From positions 3,844,001-3,908,000 of the forward strand of contig NZ_AP022583.1 in assembly GCF_010731635.1 (NCBI RefSeq): a DNA stretch of 64,000 nucleotides. Direction: 5' to 3'. The DNA comes from Mycobacterium noviomagense (GTDB lineage: Bacteria; Actinomycetota; Actinomycetes; Mycobacteriales; Mycobacteriaceae). Every line of letters begins with the position of its first letter. The first letter of the stretch is position 1. Positions 30,358 to 41,793 of the stretch are shown piece by piece. The notes beneath the pieces are model-generated. The model made no database searches. It was not told the origin of the DNA and saw only the letters and a program-made list of their open reading frames with translations. A program made the position numbers and the translations under genes.

Positions 30358-30636
30358 CTGGGCTGGATGGCCGGGCTCCTCCTCGGGCCGCAGACGGCCC
30401 GCATCGTCGCCCGCTGGGTTGATGGTCGGGCTCCTCCTCGGGCCGCAGACGGCCTGCATCGTCGCCCGCTGGGTTGGATGGTCGGGCTCCTTCTCGGGCC
30501 GCAGACGGCCCGCATCGTCGCCCGCTGGGCTGGATGGTCGGGCTCCTTCTCGGGCCGCAGACGGCCCGCATCGTCGCCCGCTGGGCTGGATGGTCGGGCT
30601 CCTCCTCGGGCCGCAGACGGCCCGCATCGTCGCCCG
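30358..30636. repeat. Tandem repeat, five copies of a 56-bp hairpin-forming unit
   Basis: Five consecutive units with lengths 55, 56, 56, 56 and 56 bp; the first lacks one G. Copies differ at only a few positions (for example CTCCTCCTC versus CTCCTTCTC). Each contains CGGGCCG-CAGA-CGGCCCG, a 7-bp perfect stem with a 4-base loop; in unit 2 a C-to-T change keeps pairing as G-U in RNA. 56 is not a multiple of three, so the array is not protein-coding. It ends 44 nt before the gap start and could be 5' leader or a tandem terminator. Copy number is likely to vary between strains (VNTR). Confidence 0.9.
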
Positions 30637-30641
30637 ACTAG

Positions 30642-31700
<1,059 letters not shown>

Positions 31701-31703
31701 GCC

Positions 31704-32915
31704 GTGGTCATCAAGACACTCGAAAACCTTCTCGCCGAAGGGGTCTCGGGTCGCGGAGTCCTCGTGCGCTCCGACCTGAACGTCCCGCTCGAGAACGGGA
31801 CGATCACCGACCCGGGCCGCATCACCGCGTCGGTGCCGACGCTGAAGGCACTGGCCGACGCCGGGGCCAAAGTGGTCGTCACCGCGCACCTAGGTCGCCC
31901 GAGGGACGGCCACGACCCGAATCTGTCACTGGCCCCGGTCGCGGCTGCGCTCAGCGAGCAACTCGACCACGATGTCCAACTGGCAAGCGATGTTGTGGGT
32001 AGCGACGCGGTCGCCAGCGCCCAAGCGCTGAGCGACGGTGAAGTGCTGCTGCTGGAGAACGTTCGCTTCGACCCGCGCGAGACCAGCAAGGACGACAACG
32101 AGCGCCTCGCGCTGGCCCGGCAACTCGCCGAACTGGTCGGAGACAACGGCGCTTTCGTCTCCGACGGGTTCGGTGTCGTGCACCGCAAGCAAGCTTCGGT
32201 CTACGACGTTGCCACACTGCTGCCGCACTACGCCGGCAAGCTGGTCGCCGCCGAGGTCAAAGTCCTCGAGCAGCTGACCAGCTCCACCGAACGGCCGTAT
32301 GCCGTGGTACTCGGCGGGTCGAAGGTGTCGGACAAGCTCGGCGTCATCGAGAAGCTGGCCACGAAGGCCGACAGCATCGTGATCGGCGGCGGCATGTGCT
32401 TCACATTCCTTGCCGCCCATGGTCTTCCGGTCGGGACGTCGCTGGTGCAGCCCGAGATGGTCGATACCTGTCGCAGGCTGTCCGAAACCTATGCCGACGT
32501 GATCCGCCTGCCGGTGGACATCGTCGTGGCCGACAGATTCGCGGCCGATTCCCCATCGAAAGTCGTTGCAGCCGACGCTATTCCCGACGACAAGATGGGC
32601 TTGGACATCGGGCCCGGATCGGTTATCCGGTTCAGGACGCTGCTCTCCAACGCCAGGACAATCTTCTGGAACGGCCCGATGGGCGTATTCGAGTTCCCCG
32701 CGTTCGCCGCAGGCACCAAAGGTGTGGCCGAAGCGATCGTCGCCGCCACCGCCAAGGGTGCCTTCAGCGTGGTCGGCGGCGGTGACTCGGCTGCCGCTGT
32801 GCGCGGGCTGAACCTTCCTGAGGGCGCGGTGTCGCACATCTCCACCGGCGGCGGCGCGTCGCTGGAATATCTCGAGGGCAAAGAACTGCCCGGCCTAGCG
32901 GTGTTGAACACCTGA
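31704..32915 (+). CDS. pgk: Phosphoglycerate kinase
   Basis: Transfers phosphate between 1,3-bisphosphoglycerate and ADP; 403 residues in two Rossmann-like lobes. Seen: [19 protein letters not shown] (substrate site), [11 protein letters not shown], the ATP-site [15 protein letters not shown], and the C-terminal [12 protein letters not shown] with [16 protein letters not shown] start 3 nt after gap; 14 nt to tpiA. Present as a single copy in the window and co-oriented with gap and tpiA. Confidence 0.96.
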   Translation: MVIKTLENLLAEGVSGRGVLVRSDLNVPLENGTITDPGRITASVPTLKALADAGAKVVVTAHLGRPRDGHDPNLSLAPVAAALSEQLDHDVQLASDVVGSDAVASAQALSDGEVLLLENVRFDPRETSKDDNERLALARQLAELVGDNGAFVSDGFGVVHRKQASVYDVATLLPHYAGKLVAAEVKVLEQLTSSTERPYAVVLGGSKVSDKLGVIEKLATKADSIVIGGGMCFTFLAAHGLPVGTSLVQPEMVDTCRRLSETYADVIRLPVDIVVADRFAADSPSKVVAADAIPDDKMGLDIGPGSVIRFRTLLSNARTIFWNGPMGVFEFPAFAAGTKGVAEAIVAATAKGAFSVVGGGDSAAAVRGLNLPEGAVSHISTGGGASLEYLEGKELPGLAVLNT

Positions 32916-32929
32916 CGCAAAGGAGCCCG

Positions 32930-33715
32930 ATGAGCCGCAAGCCGCTGATCGCCGGCAATTGGAAGATGAACCTGAACCACTTCGAAGCGATCGCGCTGGT
33001 GCAAAAGATCGCGTTCTCGCTGCCGGACAAGTACTACGACAAGGTCGACGTCGGGGTGCTGCCACCATTCACAGACCTTCGCAGCGTGCAAACCCTTGTC
33101 GACGGCGACAAACTACGGCTGACCTACGGCGGCCAGGACCTGTCGCCACACGACTCCGGCGCCTACACCGGCGACATCAGCGGCGCGTTCCTCGCCAAGC
33201 TGGGCTGCACCTACGTCGTCGCCGGTCACTCCGAACGGCGCACTTACCACAACGAGGACGACGAACTGGTCGCCGCCAAAGCCGCGGCCGCGCTCAAGCA
33301 CGGGCTGACACCCATCGTGTGCATCGGCGAACACCTGGAGGTCCGTGAAGCCGGTGACCACGTGACCCACAACGTCGAGCAGCTGCGCGGCTCGCTCGCA
33401 GGGCTCACGGCCGAGCAGATCGGCACCGTCGTCATCGCCTACGAGCCGGTGTGGGCCATCGGGACCGGGCGGGTGGCGAGCGCCGCGGACGCGCAGGAGG
33501 TGTGCGCTGCGATTCGAAAAGAACTGGGCGCGTTGGCGTCACCGCAGATCGCCGACACAGTCCGAGTTCTGTACGGCGGCTCGGTGAACGCCAAGAACAT
33601 CGGCGACATCATCGCCTGCGACGACGTCGACGGCGCCCTGGTTGGCGGGGCCTCCCTGGACGGCGAGGAGTTCGCGAAGCTGTGCGCCATCGCGGCTGGG
33701 GGGCCGCTGCCCTAG
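32930..33715 (+). CDS. tpiA: Triosephosphate isomerase
   Basis: Interconverts dihydroxyacetone phosphate and glyceraldehyde-3-phosphate; 261-residue TIM barrel. Seen: GNWKMN with the catalytic Lys near residue 12, GHSERR with the electrophilic His, [11 protein letters not shown] with the catalytic Glu and loop 6, and [11 protein letters not shown] for phosphate binding. ATG follows AAAGGAG. Last gene of the operon, converging on the MarR gene with a 19-nt gap and no visible terminator hairpin. Confidence 0.96.
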   Translation: MSRKPLIAGNWKMNLNHFEAIALVQKIAFSLPDKYYDKVDVGVLPPFTDLRSVQTLVDGDKLRLTYGGQDLSPHDSGAYTGDISGAFLAKLGCTYVVAGHSERRTYHNEDDELVAAKAAAALKHGLTPIVCIGEHLEVREAGDHVTHNVEQLRGSLAGLTAEQIGTVVIAYEPVWAIGTGRVASAADAQEVCAAIRKELGALASPQIADTVRVLYGGSVNAKNIGDIIACDDVDGALVGGASLDGEEFAKLCAIAAGGPLP

Positions 33716-33734
33716 GCGCCGCCCAGCTGCTCGG

Positions 33735-34220
33735 TCAGCTCATCAGCGGCGTGGGTTCCCGCGCCGAACGGGGTTGCTGCGCGGCTTCTTCGATCAGCTG
33801 TCGGATGCGGGGCAAGGCAACGCGCATCGCTAACGCCAACGCCGCCTCGTCGTCGGGCGACAGCGTTTCCAGCAGTTCGACGAGGCGGTCGTTGAGCGAT
33901 TGCCTCAGCTCGGACAGGAACGTCCGCCCCCGGTCCGAGATCTCGACCAGGGTGGCCCGTCGATCCTCCAGGTCGGGCAGGCGAGCAACCAAACCTTCGC
34001 GCTCCAATCGCGTAACCACTTGCGTCATCGCCGGCTGACTGACACCGCTGGTGTCTGCCAACACCGTCAGCCGCGTCGGACCATCGTCGGCCAGGCGCGC
34101 CAGTACCGAGTTGGCCGTCAAGCTTTGGCCACGGGCCAGGTGGTGCACCCGCAGTCGTGCCGCGGCATGGAGTGCCGCGACGATGTGCTCTCGGTTTTGC
34201 GTGTCCCGCTTCATTCGCAC
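33735..34220 (-). CDS. MarR-family transcriptional regulator
   Basis: 161-residue winged helix-turn-helix regulator. Seen: the DNA-recognition region TVLADTSGVSQPAMTQVVTRLEREGLVARLPDLEDRRATLVEIS with the typical DxR wing, and flanking helices for dimerisation. GTG at 34220 or ATG at 34214 may start translation. Divergent from a TetR gene across 125 nt with two palindromes, so it probably controls itself and/or its neighbour. The inducer is unknown. I do not recall this MarR/TetR pair at this place in M. tuberculosis. Confidence 0.8.
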   Translation of the reverse strand: MRMKRDTQNREHIVAALHAAARLRVHHLARGQSLTANSVLARLADDGPTRLTVLADTSGVSQPAMTQVVTRLEREGLVARLPDLEDRRATLVEISDRGRTFLSELRQSLNDRLVELLETLSPDDEAALALAMRVALPRIRQLIEEAAQQPRSAREPTPLMS

Positions 34221-34254
34221 CCGACCTATATCAAATGCCTATGTACACAACGCG

Positions 34255-34270
34255 GAATTCCTATGAATTC
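34255..34270. promoter_or_regulatory. Palindrome in the MarR/TetR divergent promoter
   Basis: GAATTC-CTAT-GAATTC, 16 nt with 6-bp perfect arms, lies 35 nt upstream of the MarR start. It is a candidate dimer-binding site for either of the two divergent regulators. CCTAT also recurs at 34225, 34238 and 34260, which may reflect further half-sites. Confidence 0.4.
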
Positions 34271-34315
34271 TCAATGCGCAACAACGATGGGCAAGTGAGA
34301 AGCCTAGCCTGGTAG

Positions 34316-34328
34316 ATAAGCAGCTTAT
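34316..34328 (+). promoter_or_regulatory. Operator-like palindrome overlapping the TetR promoter
   Basis: ATAAGC-A-GCTTAT, perfect 6-bp arms with one central base, overlaps TATGTT (34326-34331), which fits a -10 hexamer, and lies 17 nt before the ATG of the TetR gene. This position suits autorepression by the TetR protein. Confidence 0.45.
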
Positions 34329-34345
34329 GTTAAAGGGGAGGAAAT

Positions 34346-35005
34346 ATGGGGGAGGGCAGACGCCGTCTGTCGCCCGACCACCGGCGTGCCGAGCTGCTTG
34401 CGTGGGGCGTCGAAATGTTCGGGCGAAGACCTTACGACGAGGTGCGCATCGACGAGGTCGCCGAGCGCGCAGGGGTATCTCGGGCGCTGATGTACCACTA
34501 TTTCCCGGACAAGCGGGCATTTTTCGACGCGGTCGTCGACGCCGAGGCACAGCGGTTGTTCGAAGCAACTACCCCGCCGCGGGGACCGGATCAGACGCTG
34601 TTTCAGCGGATTCGCGCCGCCGTGCTCGCCTGCCTGGAATATCACGAACGCCATCCGAACAGCGTGTGGGCCGCCTACCTCGGTGTGGGTCGCGCCGACC
34701 CGCTGCTACTCGCCATCGAGGAACTAGTCATCGACCGGCAGGTTCCGCGCGTCATGGCCCTGCTCACCGAGGTGGTTCCGGGTCGGCAGCAGGGTTTGGA
34801 CGGGTCCACGGCATGCGCGCTCAGAATGAGCGTGTCGGGATGGCTGGCATTCACCTTCGAGGTGTGCCGGCAGCAAATCACGGACCCAGCCGTCGACGGC
34901 GGATTGCTGGGCGACGTCTGCGCTCACGCCCTGCTGGACACGATTGCCCGGCTGCCCGGGATTCCTGCCGGACTGGCCGAGGCAGTGGCGCCCGAACGGC
35001 GATGA
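34346..35005 (+). CDS. TetR-family transcriptional regulator
   Basis: 219-residue repressor. Seen: the N-terminal helix-turn-helix (DEVRIDEVAERAGVSRALMYHYFPDKRAFFDAVV, about residues 30-63) and a helical C-terminal ligand domain with two central cysteines. ATG follows GGGGAGG, a strong ribosome site. Divergent from the MarR gene and upstream of secG in the same direction, 46 nt apart. Ligand and targets are unknown; the target is probably the shared intergenic region. Confidence 0.82.
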   Translation: MGEGRRRLSPDHRRAELLAWGVEMFGRRPYDEVRIDEVAERAGVSRALMYHYFPDKRAFFDAVVDAEAQRLFEATTPPRGPDQTLFQRIRAAVLACLEYHERHPNSVWAAYLGVGRADPLLLAIEELVIDRQVPRVMALLTEVVPGRQQGLDGSTACALRMSVSGWLAFTFEVCRQQITDPAVDGGLLGDVCAHALLDTIARLPGIPAGLAEAVAPERR

Positions 35006-35051
35006 CCGGGCCGCGGTCGTCTTGGAGGCTTAACCCGGTAAGGTGGCGGCC

Positions 35052-35285
35052 ATGGAGTTGGCCCTGCAGATCATCCTGGTGATCACCAGCGTGCTGGTGG
35101 TGCTGCTGGTGCTGCTGCATCGCGCGAAGGGCGGGGGTCTGTCGACACTGTTCGGCGGCGGCGTGCAATCCAGCCTGTCCGGGTCGACGGTCGTCGAGAA
35201 GAACCTGGACCGGTTGACCCTGTTCGTCACCGGCATCTGGCTGGTGTCCATCATCGGGATGGCCCTGCTGATCAAGTACCGCTAA
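35052..35285 (+). CDS. secG: Preprotein translocase subunit SecG
   Basis: 77-residue Sec-channel accessory protein, the same length as in M. tuberculosis (Rv1440). Seen: two membrane helices (about 3-22 and 53-72) joined by a glycine-rich cytoplasmic loop ([13 protein letters not shown]), the hallmark of SecG. ATG at 35052 follows AAGGTGG; a GTG three codons earlier is less likely. It stimulates SecYE-dependent export. Followed by ppc after 38 nt. Confidence 0.93.
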   Translation: MELALQIILVITSVLVVLLVLLHRAKGGGLSTLFGGGVQSSLSGSTVVEKNLDRLTLFVTGIWLVSIIGMALLIKYR

Positions 35286-35323
35286 ACAGGCGAGTTCAGG
35301 CAGCCGGCGTCACACTGGAACGC

Positions 35324-38143
35324 ATGGCCGAGGTATCCGACGCTGTGCTGGAGCCGGTCGGCGCCGTCCAACGCACGCGAGTGGGACGCCAAGCCACCGA
35401 GCCGATGCGCGAGGACATCCGGCTGCTCGGCGCGATACTCGGCGACACCGTGCGCGAGCAGAACGGCGACGAGGTGTTCGAACTCGTCGAGCGTGCCCGG
35501 GTGGAGTCGTTTCGCCTGCGGCGTTCGGAGATCGAGCGTGCCGATCTGGCCCGGATGTTCTCAGGTCTCGACATCCACCTGGCCATTCCGGTGATCCGGG
35601 CCTTCACTCACTTCGCGCTGTTGGCCAATGTGGCCGAGGACATCCACCGCGAGCGGCGCCGCGCCATCCACGTCGCCGCCGGTGAGCCGCCGCAGGACAG
35701 CAGCTTGGCCGCCACGTATCGCAAACTCGATGCCGCCGATATCGATTCGGCTACGGTTGCCGCCGCGCTGGCCGACGCGTTGGTGTCGCCGGTCATCACC
35801 GCGCATCCGACCGAGACCCGACGTCGCACCGTGTTCGCCACCCAACACCGGATCACCGAGTTGATGCGGCTGCGCGCTGCAGGACGCGGGGACACTGACA
35901 GCGCTTGTTTCGGAGGCCGCGCCATCGAACCGGAGTTGCGCCGCCAGGTGCTGACGCTGTGGCAGACCGCGCTGGTCCGGCTGTCGCGGCTGCAGATCTC
36001 CGACGAGATCGAAGTCGGCCTGCGCTACTACCCGGCCGCGTTTTTCGATGTCATCCCGAAGATCAACGCCGAAGTGCGGGAGGCGCTGCGCGCACGCTGG
36101 CCCGACTCGAACCTGCTCTGCGAGCCCATCCTGCGGCCGGGTTCCTGGATCGGTGGTGATCGCGACGGCAACCCGAACGTGACCGCCGACGTGGTGCGGC
36201 TGGCCACTGGCAGTGCGGCCTACACCGCGCTGGCGCACTATTTCGCCGAGCTGACCGCCTTGGAACAGGAGCTGTCGATGTCGGCGCGGCTGGTCACCGT
36301 CAGCCCCGAACTGGCCGCGCTGGCCGATGCCTGTCACGAACCGGCCCGCGCCGACGAGCCGTACCGGCGGGCGTTGCGGGTGATCCGCGCCCGGCTCACC
36401 ACGACCGCGGCCGCGATCCTCGATCGTCAGCCGGCCCAACAGCTCGAGCTGGGCCTGCCCCGATATGTGACGCCGGGGGAGTTGCGGGCTGACCTTGACA
36501 CCATCGATGTCTCGCTGCGCCGCCACGGCAGCGCGCTGCTCGCCGAGCACCGGCTGGCCGCGTTGCGGGAGGCCGTGCACGTCTTCGGTTTTCACCTGTG
36601 TGGCCTGGACTTGCGGCAAAACTCCGACGTCCACGAAGAAGTGGTTGCCGAGCTGCTGGCCTGGTCCGGGGTGCATCCGGACTACTCGTCGCTGCCCGAA
36701 GACCAGCGGGTCACGCTGCTGGCCGGCGAATTGGGCACCCGCCGGCCGCTGCTCAGTGACCGCGCCCAACTTTCCGGGCTGGCCCGGCGCGAGCTCGACA
36801 TCGTCGCGGCTGCCGCCCGCGCGGTGGCGGTATACGGCCCGCAGGCGGTGCCCAACTACGTCGTCTCGATGTGCCGCTCGGTGTCGGACGTGCTCGAACC
36901 GGCGATCCTGCTGAAAGAGGTCGGTCTGTTAGATGCCTCCGGGGCACGACCGTATTGCCCCGTGGGCATCGTCCCGCTGTTCGAGACCATCGACGATCTC
37001 TACAGCGGAGCGTCGATTCTGCAAGCGATGCTCGATCTTCCGCTCTACCGGGCGCTGGTCCGGGCTCGCGGCGAAAGCCAGGAGGTGATGCTCGGCTACT
37101 CCGACTCCAATAAGGACGGCGGCTATCTGGCTTCGAACTGGGCGGTCTACCGCGCAGAGCTCGCCCTGGTGGAGACGGCCCGCAGAACGGGAATTCGGTT
37201 GCGGCTCTTTCACGGTCGCGGTGGCACCGTAGGGCGCGGCGGCGGGCCCAGCTATGAGGCCATTCTCGCCCAGCCGCCGGGCGCGGTGAACGGCTCCCTG
37301 CGCCTCACCGAGCAGGGCGAGGTGATCGCCGCCAAATACGCCGAACCGGAACTGGCGCGCCGCAACCTGGAAACGTTGGTGGCCGCCACCTTGGAGGCGA
37401 CGCTGCTCGACGTGGAGGGTCTCGGCGACGACGCGGCCCCCGCTTACGAGGTGCTCGACGACCTGGCCGCGCGAGCACAACGGGTCTATGCCGAATTGGT
37501 CCATGAGACAGCGGGTTTCGTCGACTATTTTCTGGCGTCCACCCCGGTCAGTGAGATCGGGTCGCTGAACATCGGCAGCCGGCCGACATCGCGCAAACCC
37601 ACCACGTCGATCGCGGACCTGCGCGCCATTCCCTGGGTGCTGGCCTGGAGCCAGTGCCGGGTGATGCTGCCCGGCTGGTATGGCACCGGCTCGGCGTTCG
37701 AGCAGTGGGTCGCCGAGAGGTCTGATAGAGAGAAAGCCCGACTCGACGTCCTACACGACTTGTATCGACGATGGCCGTTCTTCCGCACCGTGCTGTCGAA
37801 TATGGCCCAAGTGCTGGCCAAGACCGACCTGGGACTGGCGGCTCGGTATGCCGAGCTGGTTTCTGACGAGTCACTGCGGCACAGGGTGTTTGACAAGATC
37901 GTCGACGAGCACCAGCGCACCATCACCATGCATCGGTTGATCACTCGCCAAGACGACCTGCTGGCTGACAACCCGGCGCTGGCGCGCTCGGTGTTCAACC
38001 GCTTCCCGTACCTGGAGCCGCTGAACCACCTTCAGGTAGAGTTGCTGCGGCGCTACCGCCGCGGTGACAACGACGAACTGGTGCAGCGCGGAATCCTGTT
38101 GACGATGAACGGTTTAGCGAGCGCGCTGCGCAACAGCGGCTAG
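35324..38143 (+). CDS. ppc: Phosphoenolpyruvate carboxylase
   Basis: Anaplerotic enzyme making oxaloacetate from PEP and bicarbonate; 939 residues, full length. Seen: catalytic histidine region [12 protein letters not shown] near residue 160, [14 protein letters not shown] near 275-288, [13 protein letters not shown] near 590, and the phosphate/bicarbonate loop [14 protein letters not shown] near 630-643. It ends with the C-terminal NG tail needed for activity (RNSG). M. tuberculosis lacks ppc, while M. leprae and several other mycobacteria keep it, so the gene argues against the tuberculosis complex. Converges on the next gene with a 22-nt gap. Confidence 0.95.
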   Translation: MAEVSDAVLEPVGAVQRTRVGRQATEPMREDIRLLGAILGDTVREQNGDEVFELVERARVESFRLRRSEIERADLARMFSGLDIHLAIPVIRAFTHFALLANVAEDIHRERRRAIHVAAGEPPQDSSLAATYRKLDAADIDSATVAAALADALVSPVITAHPTETRRRTVFATQHRITELMRLRAAGRGDTDSACFGGRAIEPELRRQVLTLWQTALVRLSRLQISDEIEVGLRYYPAAFFDVIPKINAEVREALRARWPDSNLLCEPILRPGSWIGGDRDGNPNVTADVVRLATGSAAYTALAHYFAELTALEQELSMSARLVTVSPELAALADACHEPARADEPYRRALRVIRARLTTTAAAILDRQPAQQLELGLPRYVTPGELRADLDTIDVSLRRHGSALLAEHRLAALREAVHVFGFHLCGLDLRQNSDVHEEVVAELLAWSGVHPDYSSLPEDQRVTLLAGELGTRRPLLSDRAQLSGLARRELDIVAAAARAVAVYGPQAVPNYVVSMCRSVSDVLEPAILLKEVGLLDASGARPYCPVGIVPLFETIDDLYSGASILQAMLDLPLYRALVRARGESQEVMLGYSDSNKDGGYLASNWAVYRAELALVETARRTGIRLRLFHGRGGTVGRGGGPSYEAILAQPPGAVNGSLRLTEQGEVIAAKYAEPELARRNLETLVAATLEATLLDVEGLGDDAAPAYEVLDDLAARAQRVYAELVHETAGFVDYFLASTPVSEIGSLNIGSRPTSRKPTTSIADLRAIPWVLAWSQCRVMLPGWYGTGSAFEQWVAERSDREKARLDVLHDLYRRWPFFRTVLSNMAQVLAKTDLGLAARYAELVSDESLRHRVFDKIVDEHQRTITMHRLITRQDDLLADNPALARSVFNRFPYLEPLNHLQVELLRRYRRGDNDELVQRGILLTMNGLASALRNSG

Positions 38144-38165
38144 CGGAAGTTCGTGTTTGGGTCCG

Positions 38166-38543
38166 CTATCGCACGGTGCGGTTCCGCAAGGCGTTGATGA
38201 CGCCGCGCACCGCGTGCTCGGTCGCCCACAACGGTGACATCACCGCTTCGGTCAGGTCGACGATGTGCTCGACCCTCTCAACAATCGCTTCCATCCGATC
38301 GACCACACCGCCGAGCCTCGGCGCGAGCTCGTCGAGCTTGCCCAGTGTGGTGTTTAGGTGTTCGAGGCTGTTCTCGAAGGTGTCGAGGGCACCGTTGAGG
38401 CCGGAGAGCGACGTGTTCATGTCGGCCAGCACGCTCTCGAGCTGTTGCACCGTGAGGTCGGCGTTCAACGCGGCCTGTGCGAGGGTCTTCAGCCGCTGCC
38501 GCTCGGAGCCCGCGCGGGCCGATTTGTCTGCCATGACGGTCAT
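38166..38543 (-). CDS. Conserved coiled-coil protein (Rv1444c-like)
   Basis: 125-residue actinobacterial protein of unknown function. Heptad-like Leu/Val spacing through residues 25-105 predicts a long coiled coil (QLESVLADMNTSLSGLNGALD, then LGKLDELAPRLGGVVDRMEAIVERVEHIVDL), ending in a short amphipathic segment and a basic tail. It lies 36 nt after pgl in the same direction, at the end of the pentose phosphate operon, as Rv1444c does. ATG at 38534 is an alternative start. Confidence 0.7.
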   Translation of the reverse strand: MTVMADKSARAGSERQRLKTLAQAALNADLTVQQLESVLADMNTSLSGLNGALDTFENSLEHLNTTLGKLDELAPRLGGVVDRMEAIVERVEHIVDLTEAVMSPLWATEHAVRGVINALRNRTVR

Positions 38544-38579
38544 TATGACGCTCGGCCGGGAGGAACTGCGGAGAAGGAG

Positions 38580-39323
38580 TCAGCTCGAGAGCTTGGCCGC
38601 GGCGTCCGTGTCGAGCAGCCACACCGTGTTCTCCCGCCCGACTGCTCCTGCGGCCGGGACCGAGACCGGGTCGGCGCCGCCGAGGGCGGCGGCCACGGCG
38701 TCGGCCTTCTCCGACCCGGAGACCATCGTCCAGACTTCGCGGGAGCGCTGAAGTGCGGGCAACGTCAAGGTAATTCGCTGTGGCGGGGGTTTCGGTGAAT
38801 CGGTGACCCCCACCACCAGCCGGGCGGTCTCCCGCACCGCGGGGGTATCGGGGAACAACGAGTTGATGTGGCCCTCGGGCCCGACGCCCAACAGGTGCAC
38901 GTCGAAATCGGGTGCAGGGTCACCAGGCTGGGCGTACGCCGCGAGAACCTGCTGGTAGGCCAGTGCGGCGGCATCGATGTCGTCGCCGAATTCGCCGTCG
39001 CTCGCCGGCATCGGATGCACATTGCGCGCCGGGATGTCGACGTGGTCCAGCAGGGCCTCACGAGCCTGCTTGTCGTTGCGCTCGTCGTCGTCCTGGGGTA
39101 CGTAGCGCTCGTCTCCCCAGAACAGGTGGACCTTCGACCAGTCGATTCGTTGGCTCTGCTCGCTGAGCTTGCTCAGCAGCCGGTTGCCGTTGCCGCCGCC
39201 GGTCAAGACGATCAGCGCCTGGCCGCGGGCCGCCACGGCTGCGTCGATGGCATCGATCAGCCGCTCGCACGCTGCCGCCGCCAGCGCGTCACTGTCGGGA
39301 TAGGTTTCGACCACTCTGCTCAT
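38580..39323 (-). CDS. pgl: 6-phosphogluconolactonase
   Basis: Hydrolyses 6-phosphogluconolactone, the second oxidative pentose phosphate step; 247 residues, the same length as M. tuberculosis DevB/Pgl. Seen: [14 protein letters not shown] near residues 42-55, [16 protein letters not shown] near 74-89, and [16 protein letters not shown] with the catalytic acid/His. ATG at 39323 overlaps the opcA stop (ATGA). Confidence 0.95.
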   Translation of the reverse strand: MSRVVETYPDSDALAAAACERLIDAIDAAVAARGQALIVLTGGGNGNRLLSKLSEQSQRIDWSKVHLFWGDERYVPQDDDERNDKQAREALLDHVDIPARNVHPMPASDGEFGDDIDAAALAYQQVLAAYAQPGDPAPDFDVHLLGVGPEGHINSLFPDTPAVRETARLVVGVTDSPKPPPQRITLTLPALQRSREVWTMVSGSEKADAVAAALGGADPVSVPAAGAVGRENTVWLLDTDAAAKLSS

Positions 39324-40231
39324 ACGTACTCCACCTGACTGATACCTTCCAGCGCCTCGAGGTAGATCACGTCCGGATCCAGCCGGCGCAGGTCTTCGGC
39401 AAGGCATTCACGGGTTTCCCTGCGGGGCAAGGGAACCAGCGCATCCGGCTTGGCGGTGCGGCTGAGCGTCGCCGTCATCCCTTCTTGTGGCCGGCTCAGC
39501 GTCACCGTCTCGGTCGGACGGACCAGCTCGACCTTGAGGTCGCCCACCGCGCGCCGCACCGGCCCATCGATCCTCCTGGCCAGCCAGCCGGCCAGGACAT
39601 CCAAAGCCGGCTCCGTCCTCAGGCCGGAAACCACCGCAGAGGTGATCGGCTCGTGCGGGGGCTGATCGATCGCCGATGTCAGCAAGGCGCGCCAATAGGT
39701 GATCCGGCTCCAGGCCAGGTCAGTGTCGCCCGGGGTGTAACCCGGCAGCCGGCTCTTGATCGCCGACAGCGGGTCGACACCGTTGGTGGCGTCAGTGATG
39801 CGCCGAATTGCCAACTGCCCCAGGGGATCCCGGGCTGGCACTGCCGGGGCAATGTCGGGCCACCATGCGACGACGGGGATGTCGGGCAGCAGAAAGGGCA
39901 CCACCACACTGCCGGCGTGGTCGGCGAGCGGACCCGACAGCCTCAGCACCACCACCTCTCCGGCGCCGCTGTCACCGCCCGCACGCAACTGCGCGTCGAG
40001 CCGCGCTTCGGGCGCGTCGCGGTCACCGGTGATCACCACGATCACCCGGCTGGGATGCTCATGGCTGGCCGCGTTCGCGGCTTCGATGGATTCCTCGACC
40101 ATGGCTTCGGTATCGGGCACGATGACCAACGTCAGTACCCGGCCCATCGTCACAGCCCCGACCCGTTCGCGTACCTCGTCGAGCTTCTTGTTTATAGCGG
40201 TGGTAGTCGTATCCGGCAGATCGAGAATCAT
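39320..40231 (-). CDS. opcA: OpcA, glucose-6-phosphate dehydrogenase assembly protein
   Basis: Allosteric/assembly partner of glucose-6-phosphate dehydrogenase, 303 residues. Seen: the N-terminal start [43 protein letters not shown], and the C-terminal [27 protein letters not shown] typical of OpcA. ATG at 40231 gives the family length; an ATG four codons earlier is possible. Overlaps zwf upstream and pgl downstream, so the three oxidative-branch genes are translationally coupled. Confidence 0.93.
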   Translation of the reverse strand: MILDLPDTTTTAINKKLDEVRERVGAVTMGRVLTLVIVPDTEAMVEESIEAANAASHEHPSRVIVVITGDRDAPEARLDAQLRAGGDSGAGEVVVLRLSGPLADHAGSVVVPFLLPDIPVVAWWPDIAPAVPARDPLGQLAIRRITDATNGVDPLSAIKSRLPGYTPGDTDLAWSRITYWRALLTSAIDQPPHEPITSAVVSGLRTEPALDVLAGWLARRIDGPVRRAVGDLKVELVRPTETVTLSRPQEGMTATLSRTAKPDALVPLPRRETRECLAEDLRRLDPDVIYLEALEGISQVEYV

Positions 40232-41793
40232 GGCCGCCGCCATTGCCGGCCGGTGCGGCGCAGCAACTCGAACGACGACGTCGGGCCCCAGCTGCCCGCC
40301 TCATACGGCTCCGGCTTTCCATGTGCGGCCCAGTTGTCCAGCACGGGATCGAGGATTTCCCAGGCCAATTCGACCTCCTCGTTGACCGGAAACAACGACG
40401 GCTCACCGAGCAGCACGTCCAGAATCAGCCGCTCGTACGGCTCGGGTGAGTCCTCGGCGAACGCCAAGCCGTACGAGAAGTCCATGTTGACATCGCGCAC
40501 CTCCATGGCGGTCCCCGGCACCTTGGAGCCGAACCGCAGCGTGACCCCTTCGTCAGGTTGCACCCGAATCACCAGAGCGTTCGCGCCCAGCTCGTCGGTC
40601 ATGGTGGCGTCGAACGGCAGATGCGGCGCCCGCTTGAATACCAGCGCGATCTCAGTAACCCGGCGTCCCAAGCGTTTTCCGGTGCGCAGGTAAAACGGCA
40701 CCCCTGCCCAGCGGCGAGTATTGACCTCCAACGTGATTGCCGCGAACGTCTCGGTGATGGAGTCCTTGGAAAAGCCCTCCTCGTCGAGCAACCCCACCAC
40801 GTGCTCACCACCCTGCCACCCGGCGGTGTACTGGCCGCGGCAGGTGGTCTCATCGAGGGGCTGGGCGAGTTGGGTCGCCGAGAGCACCTTGATCTTTTCG
40901 GTCTGCAGTTCCGACGGCTGGAAGCTCACCGGCTCTTCCATCGCGGTGAGCGCCAACAGTTGCATCAGGTGGTTCTGGATTACGTCGCGGGCCGCGCCGA
41001 TGCCGTCGTAGTAGCCGGCTCGCCCGCCCAGGCCGATGTCTTCGGCCATTGTGATCTGCACATGGTCGACGTAGTGCGAGTTCCAGATCGGATCGAACAG
41101 TTGGTTGGCGAACCGCAACGCCAAGATGTTCTGCACGGTTTCCTTGCCGAGGTAGTGGTCGATGCGGAAGACCGACTCCTCGGGGAAGACGCTGTTGACC
41201 ACCTTGTTCAGCTCACGTGCGCTGCCAAGGTTGTGGCCGAACGGTTTCTCGATGACCACCCGGCTCCACCGGCCGTCCTGCGGACGGGCCAGCCCTGACT
41301 TGTGCAGCTGCTCACACACCACGGGAAAAGACTTCGGCGGGATGGCCAGATAGAACGCGTGGTTACCGCCGGTGCCGCGCTCGGCGTCGAGCTTGTCCAG
41401 GCACTCGGCCAGCCGGGCGAACGCCTGCTCGTCATCGAACGTGCCTGGCACGAAACGGAACCCGTCGGCCAGACGCTCCCACACCACTTGCCGAAACGGT
41501 GTACGCGCGTGCTGTTTGACGGACTCGTACACCACCTGACCGAAATCCTCGTGGTCCCAGTCGCGGCGGGCGAAGCCCACCAGTGCGAAAGTGGGTGGCA
41601 GCAGGCCGCGATTGGCCAGATCGTAGATGGCCGGCATCACCTTCTTGCGGGCCAAATCGCCGGTGACCCCGAAGATCACCATGCCACACGGGGCGGCGAT
41701 CCGAGGCAGCCGTTTATCGCGCTTGTCCCGCAGCGGGTTTCGCCATTGCGTGGTGCTGGCCCCCCGAAAGGATTGGGTGCCGGCTTGGCTCAT
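40228..41793 (-). CDS. zwf: Glucose-6-phosphate 1-dehydrogenase
   Basis: NADP-dependent first step of the oxidative pentose phosphate branch; 521 residues. Seen: the nucleotide-binding [19 protein letters not shown], the substrate motif [13 protein letters not shown] with the catalytic region near residue 215, and [10 protein letters not shown]. Corresponds to zwf2 (Rv1447c). ATG overlaps the tal stop by 4 nt. Its position with opcA and pgl suggests coordinated NADPH supply. Confidence 0.95.
   Translation of the reverse strand: MSQAGTQSFRGASTTQWRNPLRDKRDKRLPRIAAPCGMVIFGVTGDLARKKVMPAIYDLANRGLLPPTFALVGFARRDWDHEDFGQVVYESVKQHARTPFRQVVWERLADGFRFVPGTFDDEQAFARLAECLDKLDAERGTGGNHAFYLAIPPKSFPVVCEQLHKSGLARPQDGRWSRVVIEKPFGHNLGSARELNKVVNSVFPEESVFRIDHYLGKETVQNILALRFANQLFDPIWNSHYVDHVQITMAEDIGLGGRAGYYDGIGAARDVIQNHLMQLLALTAMEEPVSFQPSELQTEKIKVLSATQLAQPLDETTCRGQYTAGWQGGEHVVGLLDEEGFSKDSITETFAAITLEVNTRRWAGVPFYLRTGKRLGRRVTEIALVFKRAPHLPFDATMTDELGANALVIRVQPDEGVTLRFGSKVPGTAMEVRDVNMDFSYGLAFAEDSPEPYERLILDVLLGEPSLFPVNEEVELAWEILDPVLDNWAAHGKPEPYEAGSWGPTSSFELLRRTGRQWRRP

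Noticed and set aside
30358..30636. CRISPR-like array
   Set aside because: Units are contiguous with no unique spacers, and no cas genes are present; it is a simple tandem repeat.
34255..34270. Restriction-site duplication (two GAATTC) as a cloning scar
   Set aside because: The surrounding sequence is native and GC-typical, and the spacing forms a plausible regulator palindrome.
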